DNA of 64,000 bases from an uncultured Serinicoccus sp. (GTDB lineage: Bacteria > Actinomycetota > Actinomycetes > Actinomycetales > Dermatophilaceae). The DNA lies in contig NZ_CANMUA010000005.1 in assembly GCF_947500995.1 (NCBI RefSeq), positions 1 through 64,000 on the forward strand, in the 5' to 3' direction. The position numbers were made by a program, and so were the translations under genes. Below are positions 44,370 to 53,294 of this stretch, piece by piece. How positions within the stretch are numbered: the stretch's first letter is position 1; every line of letters begins with the position of its first letter. The notes below the pieces were generated by a model. It was not told the origin of the DNA. It was given only the letters and a program-made list of their open reading frames with translations, and did not search any database.

Positions 44370-45982
44370 GCCCCGGTCCCTTCCTGTGCGTCGGTGAACC
44401 CGGCCAGGTCGAAACCGAACCGGGCCAGGTCGCGGTAGTCGTCGGGCAGGACGTGCGGACGGGCGGTCGCCGACCCGGGGTCGGTCTTGAACACGTGCGT
44501 GACCGCGTACCCGGTCTGCTCCTCCCCCAGCGCGACGGCGATGATCTCCGAGACGAACCGGGACACCTGCGCGGTTCCGTCGTCGGCCGGCAGGGTCTCC
44601 TTGGTGACGTGGACGACGACGTCGACACCGGAGGCGACCGCACGCAGGGCGAACTCATGGGTCGCGTGCTGCCCCGACTCCATGACGCAGGTCACCAGCT
44701 TCTCCACCGCCCCGACCGCGTGGGCCGCGTGCGTGGTGGAGATCGACCCCGACCCCGACTGCATGGCCTTGAGCATCGCCGCTGCCTCCGGTCCGCGGAC
44801 CTCACCGACGATCTGCCGGTTCAGGTTCATCCGGAAGCTGCCGTGCAGCGCCTGGTCCAGCGTGTACTCCCCCGCCCGTGACCCGTCCGGGCCGACCTCA
44901 CCCGAACCGGGCCGGGCCTCCCAGGCGAACACGTACGGGTGCCGTTCGGGCATCTGGTGCAGGTGCAGCTCGTGCTCGGTCTCGAAGGTGCCGATGACCT
45001 CATACCGGGGGATCTCGTTGCACAACGCCCGCACCATCGTGGTCTTGCCCGCGCCCTGGGCGCCGGAGACCACGACCGAACGGCCCGAGCGGACCACCGC
45101 GGCCAGGAACGAGGCCGCGACCGGGGTCAGCGCCCCCAGGTCGACCAGGTCCTCCAGGGACACCTGGGTCAACCGGTGCCGACGGACCACCACCTGCGGC
45201 CGCGGCGTCACCCACGCCTGCGCCGCCAGACGGGCACCACCGTCGAGGCGCAGGTGCAGCTCGGGATGGGACGGGGAGAACGGGCGGGCGTTCACCTCCG
45301 AGCGGGAGGCCACGAAAGCCAGGAAGTCCACCAGCTCCTGGTCGGAGTCGGCCACCGGTGCCGCCATGACCTGCCGGCCCCCGGTGAGCTCCACGGTGAC
45401 CTGGTCGTGACCGAAGATCATGATGTTCTCCACCTGCGGGTCATCGACCAACGGCTGCAGGCGTCCCAGCCCGAACACCGCGTCGAAGACGGCCCTGGCC
45501 AGGGCGTGCTGCTCCTCGGTGTCCCAGGCATCCTCCCCGGCCCGGAGCCGCTCGGTGCCCTCCTGTCCCAGCAGCTCGGTGATGATCGCCCAACCCCGCT
45601 CCTGCTGGGCCTCCCGGTCGTCCTCACCGGTGGGGGAACCTTCCTGGGACAGGCGGTCGGCGGCCTGCTGCCGCAGGCTGGCCACCAGCTCCCAGGCCAG
45701 CCCGCCCCGAGACCAGCCGTGCCGGCCCGACCGACCCGCGTCCCTGGTCTGCAGCGGCACCACGTTGTCGCCCCGAACCTGCTCTGGTTGGGAGGCACCA
45801 CGTGCGCAGGGGTGACCGGCATGCTCGCCCGTGCCCTGGGTCAGGGTGAATCCCCCGCGTCGACGGCCACGGGACGACCCGGGGGCAGTCTCCGTGGTGG
45901 GCGGGGTGGTGAACAGCGGCAGCCCGGTCGGGTCGGAGCTGGCCGTCCCCTCGGGCTGGACGGCGTAGTTCTCGATGCTCAC
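44366..45982 (-). CDS. tadA: Tad pilus assembly ATPase TadA/CpaF
   Basis: This 538-residue hexameric secretion ATPase powers pilin extrusion. Walker A is GAQGAGKTT (about 333-341), the Asp/Walker B region IVGEVRGPEAAAML, and the histidine box GSISTTHAAHA. The first 130 residues are disordered and arginine/glutamine-rich. The start overlaps the tadZ stop by 4 bases (ATGA). Intact, and the most clearly conserved gene of the pilus set. Confidence 0.94.
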   Translation of the reverse strand: MSIENYAVQPEGTASSDPTGLPLFTTPPTTETAPGSSRGRRRGGFTLTQGTGEHAGHPCARGASQPEQVRGDNVVPLQTRDAGRSGRHGWSRGGLAWELVASLRQQAADRLSQEGSPTGEDDREAQQERGWAIITELLGQEGTERLRAGEDAWDTEEQHALARAVFDAVFGLGRLQPLVDDPQVENIMIFGHDQVTVELTGGRQVMAAPVADSDQELVDFLAFVASRSEVNARPFSPSHPELHLRLDGGARLAAQAWVTPRPQVVVRRHRLTQVSLEDLVDLGALTPVAASFLAAVVRSGRSVVVSGAQGAGKTTMVRALCNEIPRYEVIGTFETEHELHLHQMPERHPYVFAWEARPGSGEVGPDGSRAGEYTLDQALHGSFRMNLNRQIVGEVRGPEAAAMLKAMQSGSGSISTTHAAHAVGAVEKLVTCVMESGQHATHEFALRAVASGVDVVVHVTKETLPADDGTAQVSRFVSEIIAVALGEEQTGYAVTHVFKTDPGSATARPHVLPDDYRDLARFGFDLAGFTDAQEGTGA

Positions 45983-46773
45983 GAGGGCACCTCACTCAGA
46001 TCGCGGGTGTTGCTCGCGATCCGTTTCCGGGCGGCGTCGTCCAGGTGCCGCAGGCTGGCCACGAGCTTGCTCGAGCCCAGCCGGCGCACCTGCGCCCCGG
46101 CGGAGAACGCGGCCGCAGCCTTCGGGTCCCAGTCCACGGATGCCAGGACCGGGGACCGCCCGCCGCACACCTGGGTCAGGACCTTGCCGACCTCGGCCTC
46201 GCTGTAAGGCCGACCGGGGCCGACGATCACCACGCCCAGCGACGTCGACCCACCGACCTCCTCGAGCTCGGTGTGCAGGGTGGCCAGCCACGACCGCAGT
46301 GCGGACAACGACACCAGGTCGGCCCGGCACACCACCAGGGCCAGGTCCGCCCCGTACAGCAACGGCGTGGGCGACCCGGCCAGACCCAGACGCCCCACGT
46401 CGACGAGCACGTCCTGCCCCGTGCCCTCCAACGCCTTCAGCGCCGCCAGCAACGGCTCCCACAGGCCGACCAGCCCCCGCGCCTGGGCGTGCGACCGGGT
46501 ACCCGGCAGAAGCCCCACCTGAGAGTCGGGCAGAGACATGGTCAGCGACGGCAGCGCCGCCCGCAGCCGGCCCTGCTGCTGGGCCGCCCACAGCTCCAGC
46601 AGCACGTCCGGGGGCACCATCTGCCCGCGCAGGTACCCGGCCAACATGGACGCACCGCCGGTGGGGTCGGCATCCACCAGCACGGTGGGCCGTCCCCGGG
46701 ACAGCGCCCACCCCAGGGCGGTCGTCGTCACCCCCGGAGAACCGGAGGCCGACGTCAGCGTGATGACCGCCAC
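45979..46773 (-). CDS. tadZ: Tad pilus localisation ATPase TadZ/CpaE-like
   Basis: This 264-residue MinD/ParA-fold protein has the nucleotide-binding loop TSASGSPGVTTTALGWAL near the N-terminus, where the family has GGxGxTT, and VLVDADPTGGASML. TadZ proteins place the pilus machine at the pole. The altered P-loop (SPGVTTT) is as seen in many actinobacterial members. The start is one base after the stop of the SAF-domain gene. Confidence 0.82.
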   Translation of the reverse strand: MAVITLTSASGSPGVTTTALGWALSRGRPTVLVDADPTGGASMLAGYLRGQMVPPDVLLELWAAQQQGRLRAALPSLTMSLPDSQVGLLPGTRSHAQARGLVGLWEPLLAALKALEGTGQDVLVDVGRLGLAGSPTPLLYGADLALVVCRADLVSLSALRSWLATLHTELEEVGGSTSLGVVIVGPGRPYSEAEVGKVLTQVCGGRSPVLASVDWDPKAAAAFSAGAQVRRLGSSKLVASLRHLDDAARKRIASNTRDLSEVPS

Positions 46774-46774
46774 C

Positions 46775-47485
46775 TCAGTTCCCCTCCCGGCTGTCCAGCA
46801 CCAGCGCGGCCCGCCCCGCCGAGGCCCACTGCGCGATCCGTGCCGCGTCCTGCTCCGGGACCAGGACCGAGACCACCGTCTGCGGCGACTCCACCGAAGC
46901 AGTCACGCCGACCACCTCAGCCCCGAACACGGTGTCCGCGGACTCGAACGCCGCCGGGTCCCCGGCCTGACCGGGGGTGGCCACCACCCGCACACGGTCC
47001 CCCACCATCAACGGTTCCCCAGGCATCAGCCCGGACGTCAGCGCCAGACCCACCACCGACTCACCAGCCCCGGGGACGACCTGCTCGGCGGCCGCATCCG
47101 GGGTCAGCAGCGCACCGGCGGACAGGTCGCGGGCGGCACGCTGGCCGACGAAGGAGTCCAGGTCGCCGGCCGGCACCAGCGACAGGGCCGGGTCCGGGGT
47201 CACCTGGACCGTCATCAGGTCCGCCGCGGTGATCGTCTCCCCCCGCATCACCGTCTCCCGCACCGCCACCGCACTCGTGGCATCGGTGTTGGACAGGTAG
47301 ACCCACACCGCCAGCAGGGCCCCCATCACCACCAGACCCAGACCCGCCAGAGCCAGCAAGGGCCGGCGGCGCAGCTTCGGCGGCGCCGCCACCGCGGTCG
47401 GCTCGGCTGTGGGTGGTGCGGTGTGGGGCGGCAAGGACCCGCCGGTGCCGCCCTGACCGTCGGCCTGGTCGAACTTCTTCGCCAT
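46775..47485 (-). CDS. SAF-domain protein, CpaB/RcpC-like pilus protein
   Basis: This 236-residue bitopic protein has one N-terminal helix (LLALAGLGLVVMGALLAVWV), then a SAF domain (AVRETVMRGETITAADLMTV, then LSAGALLTPDAA). CpaB-type proteins sit between the membranes or in the wall and help the pilus pass. The start is ATG 47485. It is the first of the conserved tad genes; two exported accessory proteins are encoded just upstream in the same direction. Confidence 0.85.
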   Translation of the reverse strand: MAKKFDQADGQGGTGGSLPPHTAPPTAEPTAVAAPPKLRRRPLLALAGLGLVVMGALLAVWVYLSNTDATSAVAVRETVMRGETITAADLMTVQVTPDPALSLVPAGDLDSFVGQRAARDLSAGALLTPDAAAEQVVPGAGESVVGLALTSGLMPGEPLMVGDRVRVVATPGQAGDPAAFESADTVFGAEVVGVTASVESPQTVVSVLVPEQDAARIAQWASAGRAALVLDSREGN

Positions 47486-47561
47486 GTGCGTCTCTCCCCG
47501 ATCTTGCTGGTCGGCGCGGTGCTTGCACTGTCCCGCACCCGAACCGATGACGTTGCCTGCG

Positions 47562-48494
47562 CTACTGGCTCAGCACCTGGGCCTCCCCCATCACGATCTG
47601 CCCCTCCTGGACCAGGTCCATCTCGATGGTTCCCGACCGACCCAGGCCGGCCCAGGTGATGACCCAGTACGAGGTCGCCGAGACCGGGTAGTGCCCCTGT
47701 GCCTCGTACCGGTGGCCGCAGTCCGGGCTATCCATGTCACCGAACCGGTCCTCGTACGGGGTGCCCGGGGTCGTGCAGACCACCGTCGTCCCGTCCCCCA
47801 TGTCCCACTCGATCCGCTCCACCTCAGCTGTCGCGGTCACCGACCACGGCCCGCTGGTCGCGGTCCGGGTGATCGGCCCCCACGTCGACCCGCCCAGGTC
47901 CTGCACCCACATCCACGTCGGCAACCCCACCAGCCCGACCCGGCCCGGCCCCTGCTCGGGAACGATCCCGATCTGGATCGCCCGCAGCCCCATCGACTCC
48001 ACCGCCGCCCGGGCCAGCTCCTCCGGGTCCGGAGGCGCACCCCACGGCGGGGACGGTGCCCACCGAGGGATCGTGTCCGCAGGGAACGGGTCGGTCAGGG
48101 TCACCCCGCGGGAGCACCAGAAGATCGCCCCGTCAGTCCGCCCGCTCCACGCCGGATCGCTCCAGGGCGGCTGCGGGTCCGCGTACTTCGTCCAGCACGC
48201 CCAGTCATAGGACCAGTACCAGTCGTGCACGATGCACGGGACCACACGATCCACCAGCGGGTCCGCGCACACCGGCTCCTCACCACCGCTGCCATCGCCA
48301 GGATCCCCAGGGACGTCTCTCGGCGGGGCCGGGTAGTCCGGCGGCGGCGGCGGAACGTAGATGATGCACTGACCGGAACGCTCGTCGAACTCTCGGCACT
48401 CAGGGTCGGCCTGTGCGGGCCCATCGGCCCGAACGGTAAGGGTTGCCCCCATCACCAGAACGAGGACGGTCCACAATATGCCTAGCCGTCGCAT
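47562..48494 (-). CDS. Secreted proline-rich protein with PKD-like domain
   Basis: This 310-residue exported protein has a signal peptide (LGILWTVLVLVMGATLTVRA), a proline-rich stretch (YVPPPPPDYPAPPRDV), many tryptophans and cysteines in the middle, and a PKD-like fold near the C-terminus (IEWDMGDGTTVV followed by GHRYEAQGHYPVS). PKD-bearing proteins in such loci are probably pilus-tip or surface adhesins, but that is only a possibility. The start overlaps the lipoprotein gene by 13 bases. It resembles proteins in other actinobacterial Tad loci by layout. Confidence 0.65.
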   Translation of the reverse strand: MRRLGILWTVLVLVMGATLTVRADGPAQADPECREFDERSGQCIIYVPPPPPDYPAPPRDVPGDPGDGSGGEEPVCADPLVDRVVPCIVHDWYWSYDWACWTKYADPQPPWSDPAWSGRTDGAIFWCSRGVTLTDPFPADTIPRWAPSPPWGAPPDPEELARAAVESMGLRAIQIGIVPEQGPGRVGLVGLPTWMWVQDLGGSTWGPITRTATSGPWSVTATAEVERIEWDMGDGTTVVCTTPGTPYEDRFGDMDSPDCGHRYEAQGHYPVSATSYWVITWAGLGRSGTIEMDLVQEGQIVMGEAQVLSQ

Positions 48495-49093
48495 GGCTCG
48501 TTCCGATTCGTGTCCTCAACGACGTACCAGCCCAACTGGGCCGAGTCGTCACGCTCCAGCACGAAGTCCTTGAGCGTCCGGTCCAGCCGGCTCTCCGGGA
48601 CGATGGAGTCACCGTTCTCATCCATCACCTCGACATCAGACACGTCCGCGCAGGCGGTTACGTTCGCGATGTCCGCATCCACCGACGTGTCAAGCACCTC
48701 CAGGTCAGTCAACCCTGTGGATGTCGTGCCTTGAGCTTCCGATGCCATCACCTGCGTCACCCACTTCTCCCGTGCGGTGTCCCGGGAGAACGGGTAGATC
48801 GCCTCCACGGACGCGTCACCGTTGAAAGCGTCGTCAAGAGCGCGCGTATAGAGCTGCAGCGTCTCCTCGATGTCGGCCGCGTCCTGATCCTCTGCCGACA
48901 GCTCCGGCGACGCGCTAGCAGTCTCCGCGTCATCAACCGGCGCTTCGGTCGTCGCGACAGGTTCCGCGGTGGTTGGCGCCGCTGTGCTGGGCGCCGGCGT
49001 GGCGCTGCCATCGCCGGGGGCATCGGAACAGCCAGTGAGGGTCAGCATCCCCACTGCGACCAGGCTCGCCAGTCTCACCCGGGTGCTCGACAT
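48482..49093 (-). CDS. Secreted lipoprotein at the head of the pilus operon
   Basis: This 203-residue protein has a lipoprotein signal (LVAVGMLTLTGCSDAPG, lipobox LTGC), a threonine/alanine-rich linker and a C-terminal domain of unknown fold (VTQVMASEAQGTTSTGLTD), similar in layout to NTF2-like proteins. I chose ATG 49093 with GGAAGGAAG upstream; the frame opens earlier at 49129. Bipartite motif copy 4 (49115-49147) lies 21 bases before the start, so this is probably the first gene of the pilus operon. Confidence 0.75.
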   Translation of the reverse strand: MSSTRVRLASLVAVGMLTLTGCSDAPGDGSATPAPSTAAPTTAEPVATTEAPVDDAETASASPELSAEDQDAADIEETLQLYTRALDDAFNGDASVEAIYPFSRDTAREKWVTQVMASEAQGTTSTGLTDLEVLDTSVDADIANVTACADVSDVEVMDENGDSIVPESRLDRTLKDFVLERDDSAQLGWYVVEDTNRNEPCDG

Positions 49094-49114
49094 GTCTTGG
49101 CTTCCTTCCATGTC

Positions 49115-49147
49115 TACCAAAGCGGCCAATCTGCGGTCTGGGTCTCA
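49115..49147 (-). promoter_or_regulatory. Bipartite regulatory motif, copy 4, before the pilus operon
   Basis: Minus strand TGAGACCC, 15 bases, CGCTTTGGTA, ending 21 bases before the lipoprotein start. This copy does not overlap any gene stop, so the first half is not explained by coding sequence. It extends the motif from the transfer operon to the pilus operon. Confidence 0.6.
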
Positions 49148-49347
49148 CGCCCCGACAAGTTGGCACATTACCGCTAGTCCCTGGCGGCCAACCGTCGTTT
49201 TCCAGAACCTGTGGATAACGTGAAGCAAACTGACCGGTGACCCCCTCAAGACCTTGGGCGATCTCGAGCCTAGAGGCCGGACCCAGCCCCGCTGAGGGTT
49301 CTTACCAAACCTTTACCCGAGTCCGCCCGAAACGGCGCCTGCTCAGA

Positions 49348-49779
49348 TCAGGGCCGCTCGCCCGTAGCACCGCGAGCCCTCATCAACGCCGCTTCGACCT
49401 GTGCGGGAGCGACGTCTAGAGCACGGGCTAGCGCGCGAACGACATCCGCGCCTGGCACTCTGACGAAGTCCCCGCTCTCCCACCGTCGCAACGTCGACGG
49501 TGACGTGCTGGCGGCACTGGCGAGTTCTCTGAGAGTCATCCCTCGGACGACACGCAACTCTTGCAGCGTTCGGCCCTCTGTGCCATCGACCGCAAGAAGC
49601 TCGATCGGATCAACGCCCAGCACCTTTGCGACTTGAAACAGCGTGCTAGGACGAGGCGTTGCGACGCCTCGTTCCCAAGCCGAGATGGCAGCAGCACCCT
49701 GCACTCCGACCTTCAGCGAGAGCGCATGCTGCGACATGCCCTTACCGAGCCGCAGTTCTCGTAGGCGACCCGTATCCAT
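49348..49779 (-). CDS. Tandem XRE-family regulator (two HTH domains)
   Basis: This 143-residue protein has two Cro/C1-type domains in a row: GKGMSQHALSLKVGVQGAAA and WERGVATPRPSTLFQVAKVL in the first, VRGMTLRELASAASTSPSTL and RRWESGDFVRVPGADVVRAL in the second. I chose ATG 49779 (MDTGRLREL); the frame opens at 49827. It lies between the pilus operon (same strand) and lsr2 (divergent) and may control either. A double domain allows one protein to bind two half-sites, which would suit the bipartite motif, but that is conjecture. Confidence 0.8.
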   Translation of the reverse strand: MDTGRLRELRLGKGMSQHALSLKVGVQGAAAISAWERGVATPRPSTLFQVAKVLGVDPIELLAVDGTEGRTLQELRVVRGMTLRELASAASTSPSTLRRWESGDFVRVPGADVVRALARALDVAPAQVEAALMRARGATGERP

Positions 49780-50066
49780 ACGTGGGCGGGCGTACGGGAA
49801 GTGATTGGTCTCGCTCAAGTCACCCACACGTCGAATATAGATGCGTGCCCACCGGCTCTTGGGGATCCTTCAGTGTCCGCGGAACAGCGAGCAGGCGGCG
49901 GCGCTACCTCCTACCTACCTCCAGGCAGCGCTAGAGATCCAGCGCGCCGGTCTTGCAGCGACACACGAAGGTTGCGCCCCCCATGTGCCCGTCCAGAAGT
50001 CTGTTACCCGCGGAAGCTACTCGGCGCGTACGATCAAACGTCATTCCCCCACACGTAGGAGTTGCT
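49780..50066. other. Divergent promoter region between XRE gene and lsr2
   Basis: This 287-base region contains a run CTACCTCCTACCTACCTCC and no plausible gene. Promoters for both genes must lie here. The lsr2 ribosome site is near 50056-50061. Confidence 0.5.
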
Positions 50067-50405
50067 GTGGCACAGAAGGTGCGAACGATCCTTGTCTCAG
50101 ACCTCACCGGCAAGGAGCTGGGCGAGGACGGCCAGACCGTCAAGTTCGGCTTCCTCGGAGCCGAGTACGAGATCGACCTCTCGCAGGAAGAGGCAGACGA
50201 GTTCGACGCCGTCTTGCAGAAGTACACGGACGCCGCTCGACGTGTCGGTGGCCGTCGCCAGACGGCTAGCAGCCGTGCCAACGCTCCCACAGACCGTGAG
50301 CAGTTGAGGAAGATCCGCGCGTGGGCGAACGAGAACGGCTACAAGGTGTCGAGCCGCGGCCGCATCCCCCAGGAGATCCAGGACGCCTACCACGCTTCCA
50401 ACTGA
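50067..50405 (+). CDS. lsr2: Lsr2-family nucleoid-associated protein
   Basis: This 112-residue protein binds AT-rich DNA and silences foreign genes in actinobacteria. The dimerisation domain is VRTILVSDLTGKELGEDG and EYEIDLSQEEADEFD; the C-terminal DNA-binding part has IRAWANENGYKVSSRGRIP with the RGR AT-hook-like core. I chose GTG 50067 because TAGGAG lies five bases upstream and the length then equals the family norm; an in-frame TTG at 49953 is excluded. A plasmid-borne copy could tame the less GC-rich catabolic block or hide the element from the host. Confidence 0.95.
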   Translation: MAQKVRTILVSDLTGKELGEDGQTVKFGFLGAEYEIDLSQEEADEFDAVLQKYTDAARRVGGRRQTASSRANAPTDREQLRKIRAWANENGYKVSSRGRIPQEIQDAYHASN

Positions 50406-50584
50406 TTTCGAGGACAACAACCCCGGTGGAAGGAGACCGCCAGGCAGGAATTTTGCCCCAGGGGACTACTGGCACGAGTGCCCCGGTGGCAACCAGTCCA
50501 GGGATCGAGAATTCGCCATGTCACCCGCAGCGCGGCAATACAGGGAGACCCCGAGACGGCGGATCTCGGCCTCGTAGTTGTCCT

Positions 50585-52273
50585 TTATCGAGCGGCGGGC
50601 GTCACACGCCAAGGTTGGTCCAGGTCTGAGTGGTCAACCATGACCACCAGCGCAGGGTTGACGTGGTAAACCTCCATCCAAGGTCCGTGGCTGAGAACGT
50701 CGCCCTCGAGTCGTGCGTGGGCCCCGACATAGACGACCCCCTCGGGTATGTGGTTTGTAAAGGTCCGGTCCGTCTGAATCTTCACCACCGCCTGATCCAC
50801 CTCCGCCTCGCACGCCAACCCGGTTACCTGGTCGGTCAGGATCCACAATCGAGGTTGGGTGGTGCCCCTAATCCACAGGGAAGCGAGTTCGGCGCGGGAC
50901 GCGTTCGGAGATCGAGGAGCGACCTCATCCCGGACTAGACGATCGTGCGTCTCGATCCATGCCGAGGATGTCATTGACCACGGCACCTCCTTGTGGTCGT
51001 GCCACAGATCCTTAAGCCACGGCAAGCGGTCTATGCGAGCTTCCAACCGCTCACGGTAAAAGAGAGAAGCTGTGCGTGGGAATTTTTTGAGTCGCTGCCC
51101 TGAGCACAATCGGTTTCCGACCCAGGAGATCAGCTCATTGAGGGCGCCCTGTGCCGTGACGCACTCGTCGAAGCTGGGCTCGTAGCCAGCGTGTGCGACC
51201 CGGTTACGCAACCCATACACGTCGCGGTACCACCGCCGGGGAGCCTCCTCGCCTGTGTCCATCGACCAGCTCCCACCAACCTGCTCGGGCAGTTCTCGCC
51301 TCACCCGGGCGAGCAGGGATTCGGGCCAGTCCCGTGCGCTATTCTCCGGCGTCCACCCCCGCTCCCAGCGCATCGTCAGGATGAGCCGGCTGAGGAACAC
51401 CTCAGACGCGGCGCCCAGCATCACCGCGCATTCGCGCAGGGTTCCGTCGATGTGCAGCGCCACGTCGGCTTGGTTGTACAAGTCGATGTATGGGATCGCA
51501 TGGAGGCCCACCTCTGGCGCATCGAGCATGAGCCGGCGACGCTCGGGCGGGAGTGGCGCCATGGGCGCCAGCCGCTCCAAACGGCTGTTAGTGAGGAAGA
51601 CTCCACCCGTGGTAGCACCGGGCTCGAGTGCGTTCATGTTTCGCACGCCGTACACCGTGACTGGAGGGAGCTGTTGCCGGGAAAGGAGCTTTGTGGGGCG
51701 ACGGGTAATGGCGGCGTACGACCGCTGCAAATGTCTGACGCTTTCGAGCGCCGCGTCGAATGCGTCGCTCACCAGTTCGGGCGGCGGGTCCTGTAGATCC
51801 GGTAGCTCCGCAACACGCAGACCCTCATCCACCGCTTTCCGCGCAAGCAGGGTGATCAAGGGGATCGCAACTTCAACCACGACGGTGGCGGTCTCAAGTA
51901 TCGGCGGCGTCTTTGGTGGATCGCCCGCGTGGGGGAACCCTCGGTGGAAGGCATGCATCATCGGTGTCAACTGGACAGCCGTAGCCGCGTCGCTCGGCAC
52001 CTCGTGGCACAGCAGTGAGGAGGTCACCACCGCATCGGGATATTGCTCCGGCTCCCGATCCGTGCCCGTCAATCGACTGATCGCGTCGAGCAGACTCGGG
52101 TGTGGTCGCTCGTGGAGGCGGACCGGCTGGTCCGGGGGCCACCCGAAACCGGTCTCGAGAGGGAAGAAGAACACGACCACCCGTTCCCCCTCCGGCAGCA
52201 GCAACAGTGGGCCTGGTCGAGCGTCACCGCTCGAAGAACTGAGCAATTCGGCGAAGTCGTCACCCTCTGTCAT
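50585..52273 (-). CDS. HEPN-like protein, possible RNase effector
   Basis: This 562-residue protein has the motif YGLRNRVAHAG (Arg at about 356), fitting the Rx4-6H signature of HEPN nucleases with asparagine after arginine, followed by a helix (AQGALNELISWV) as in Apea-like HEPN proteins. A segment ETATVVVEVAIPLITLLARK might be membrane-associated. The rest matches nothing I recognise. It lies tail-to-tail with lsr2 and opens an accessory stretch of minus-strand genes. If the HEPN call holds, it may be an abortive-infection protein; many RNxxxH motifs are also in non-catalytic HEPN domains, so activity is uncertain. Confidence 0.55.
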   Translation of the reverse strand: MTEGDDFAELLSSSSGDARPGPLLLLPEGERVVVFFFPLETGFGWPPDQPVRLHERPHPSLLDAISRLTGTDREPEQYPDAVVTSSLLCHEVPSDAATAVQLTPMMHAFHRGFPHAGDPPKTPPILETATVVVEVAIPLITLLARKAVDEGLRVAELPDLQDPPPELVSDAFDAALESVRHLQRSYAAITRRPTKLLSRQQLPPVTVYGVRNMNALEPGATTGGVFLTNSRLERLAPMAPLPPERRRLMLDAPEVGLHAIPYIDLYNQADVALHIDGTLRECAVMLGAASEVFLSRLILTMRWERGWTPENSARDWPESLLARVRRELPEQVGGSWSMDTGEEAPRRWYRDVYGLRNRVAHAGYEPSFDECVTAQGALNELISWVGNRLCSGQRLKKFPRTASLFYRERLEARIDRLPWLKDLWHDHKEVPWSMTSSAWIETHDRLVRDEVAPRSPNASRAELASLWIRGTTQPRLWILTDQVTGLACEAEVDQAVVKIQTDRTFTNHIPEGVVYVGAHARLEGDVLSHGPWMEVYHVNPALVVMVDHSDLDQPWRVTPAAR

Positions 52274-52521
52274 GACGCCACGGTACGAGGCAGAGACGTC
52301 AGGCGGGCCCGAGTGTCGGGGTGCGTGTCGGTCGCCCCAGCGGAGGGGCGCAACGGCTCACCGGGACGCAAGGAGAACCTGACTGAAGGCCTGAGCGTCC
52401 GGCACTCAGGAGATAATGCGACCGGGAAAGCCGCCGCGCAGTGCGGCAGATGAGTGCGAGAGTGCACGGTCGCTCGTGTTCTTGAACTTTCCCCCGCTGC
52501 CGCGTTCGGGTCGGCCGGCAG
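52274..52521. other. Gap before the HEPN-like gene
   Basis: This region of 248 bases holds the presumed promoter of the HEPN-like gene. A short hairpin CCTGAG-N9-CTCAGG is visible near 52389-52409. Nothing else supported. Confidence 0.4.
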
Positions 52522-53109
52522 TCAGTCACGCTTCTTCAATTCTGCAGTGATGCCCTCGACCGCCCGCGTCAGTTTGTGTAGCGTTCCCGCCGGGCGATCC
52601 TGCGACTCGCGAAAGTCTGCCAGGTTGATCGCATATTCGAGAGTCGGGATGGGGCCGAACGGCCCGTCTGCTTCGATGGTCACCGAGTGGACCTGCGCCG
52701 TTTCCGACTCTAGAAGGTTTGCGGACGCTCCCAAGACCCAGGCGAGATTGTGCCCGGGCGCAAGCGACGACATCCCCGTCTGCATTCGTTGCAGCGCTGT
52801 CCCGGTCAGACTGTCGACCCGGTCTTCGAACGGCAAAGGTGGGTCGAAGACGACGCGGACGTTCTCTGCGACCGTGGGGCCGGAGTTTCCAACCATGAGT
52901 TGCAGCCAGTGGCCTTGGGTGTCGTCAGCCCGTACATCAGCCCACACGTACGGCTGAGCGGCCGCAATGTTGCTCTCGCGCTGTCCCACAACCTGGGCTT
53001 CAGCCGCATCAGCCGATCGTTTGGCTTGTCTGACGCTAGCTTTGGCGAACCAGGCTGAGACGAGTGCCACTAGAGCTGCGAGGCCGGAGATGGTGAGGTC
53101 AACGTCCAT
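52522..53109 (-). CDS. Bitopic membrane protein of unknown function
   Basis: This 195-residue protein has a single N-terminal helix (SGLAALVALVSAWFAKAS), then a short coiled coil (RQAKRSADAAEAQVVGQRE) and a beta-rich domain (LQLMVGNSGPTVAENVRVVF). This layout, helix plus coil plus immunoglobulin-like domain, is common in uncharacterised bacterial membrane proteins. I chose ATG 53109 at the start of MDVDLTISG; the open frame reaches 53223. It has no known family. Confidence 0.55.
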   Translation of the reverse strand: MDVDLTISGLAALVALVSAWFAKASVRQAKRSADAAEAQVVGQRESNIAAAQPYVWADVRADDTQGHWLQLMVGNSGPTVAENVRVVFDPPLPFEDRVDSLTGTALQRMQTGMSSLAPGHNLAWVLGASANLLESETAQVHSVTIEADGPFGPIPTLEYAINLADFRESQDRPAGTLHKLTRAVEGITAELKKRD

Positions 53110-53294
53110 GGCCCCATTGTCGGTTGGACGTCTGACATCCTCCTCGGCTCGGCAGTCGTCGCCCGGGAAGGAGTTGTGACGGGCGTTATGCAGCGCAGCG
53201 CGGGTGCCCGGACTACCGAGCACGAACTACTGGAACGCTCCGTCGACCACCAGGTCATCGAAGCGGGCGACCTGCGGCAGGAGCGGACGGTCAG

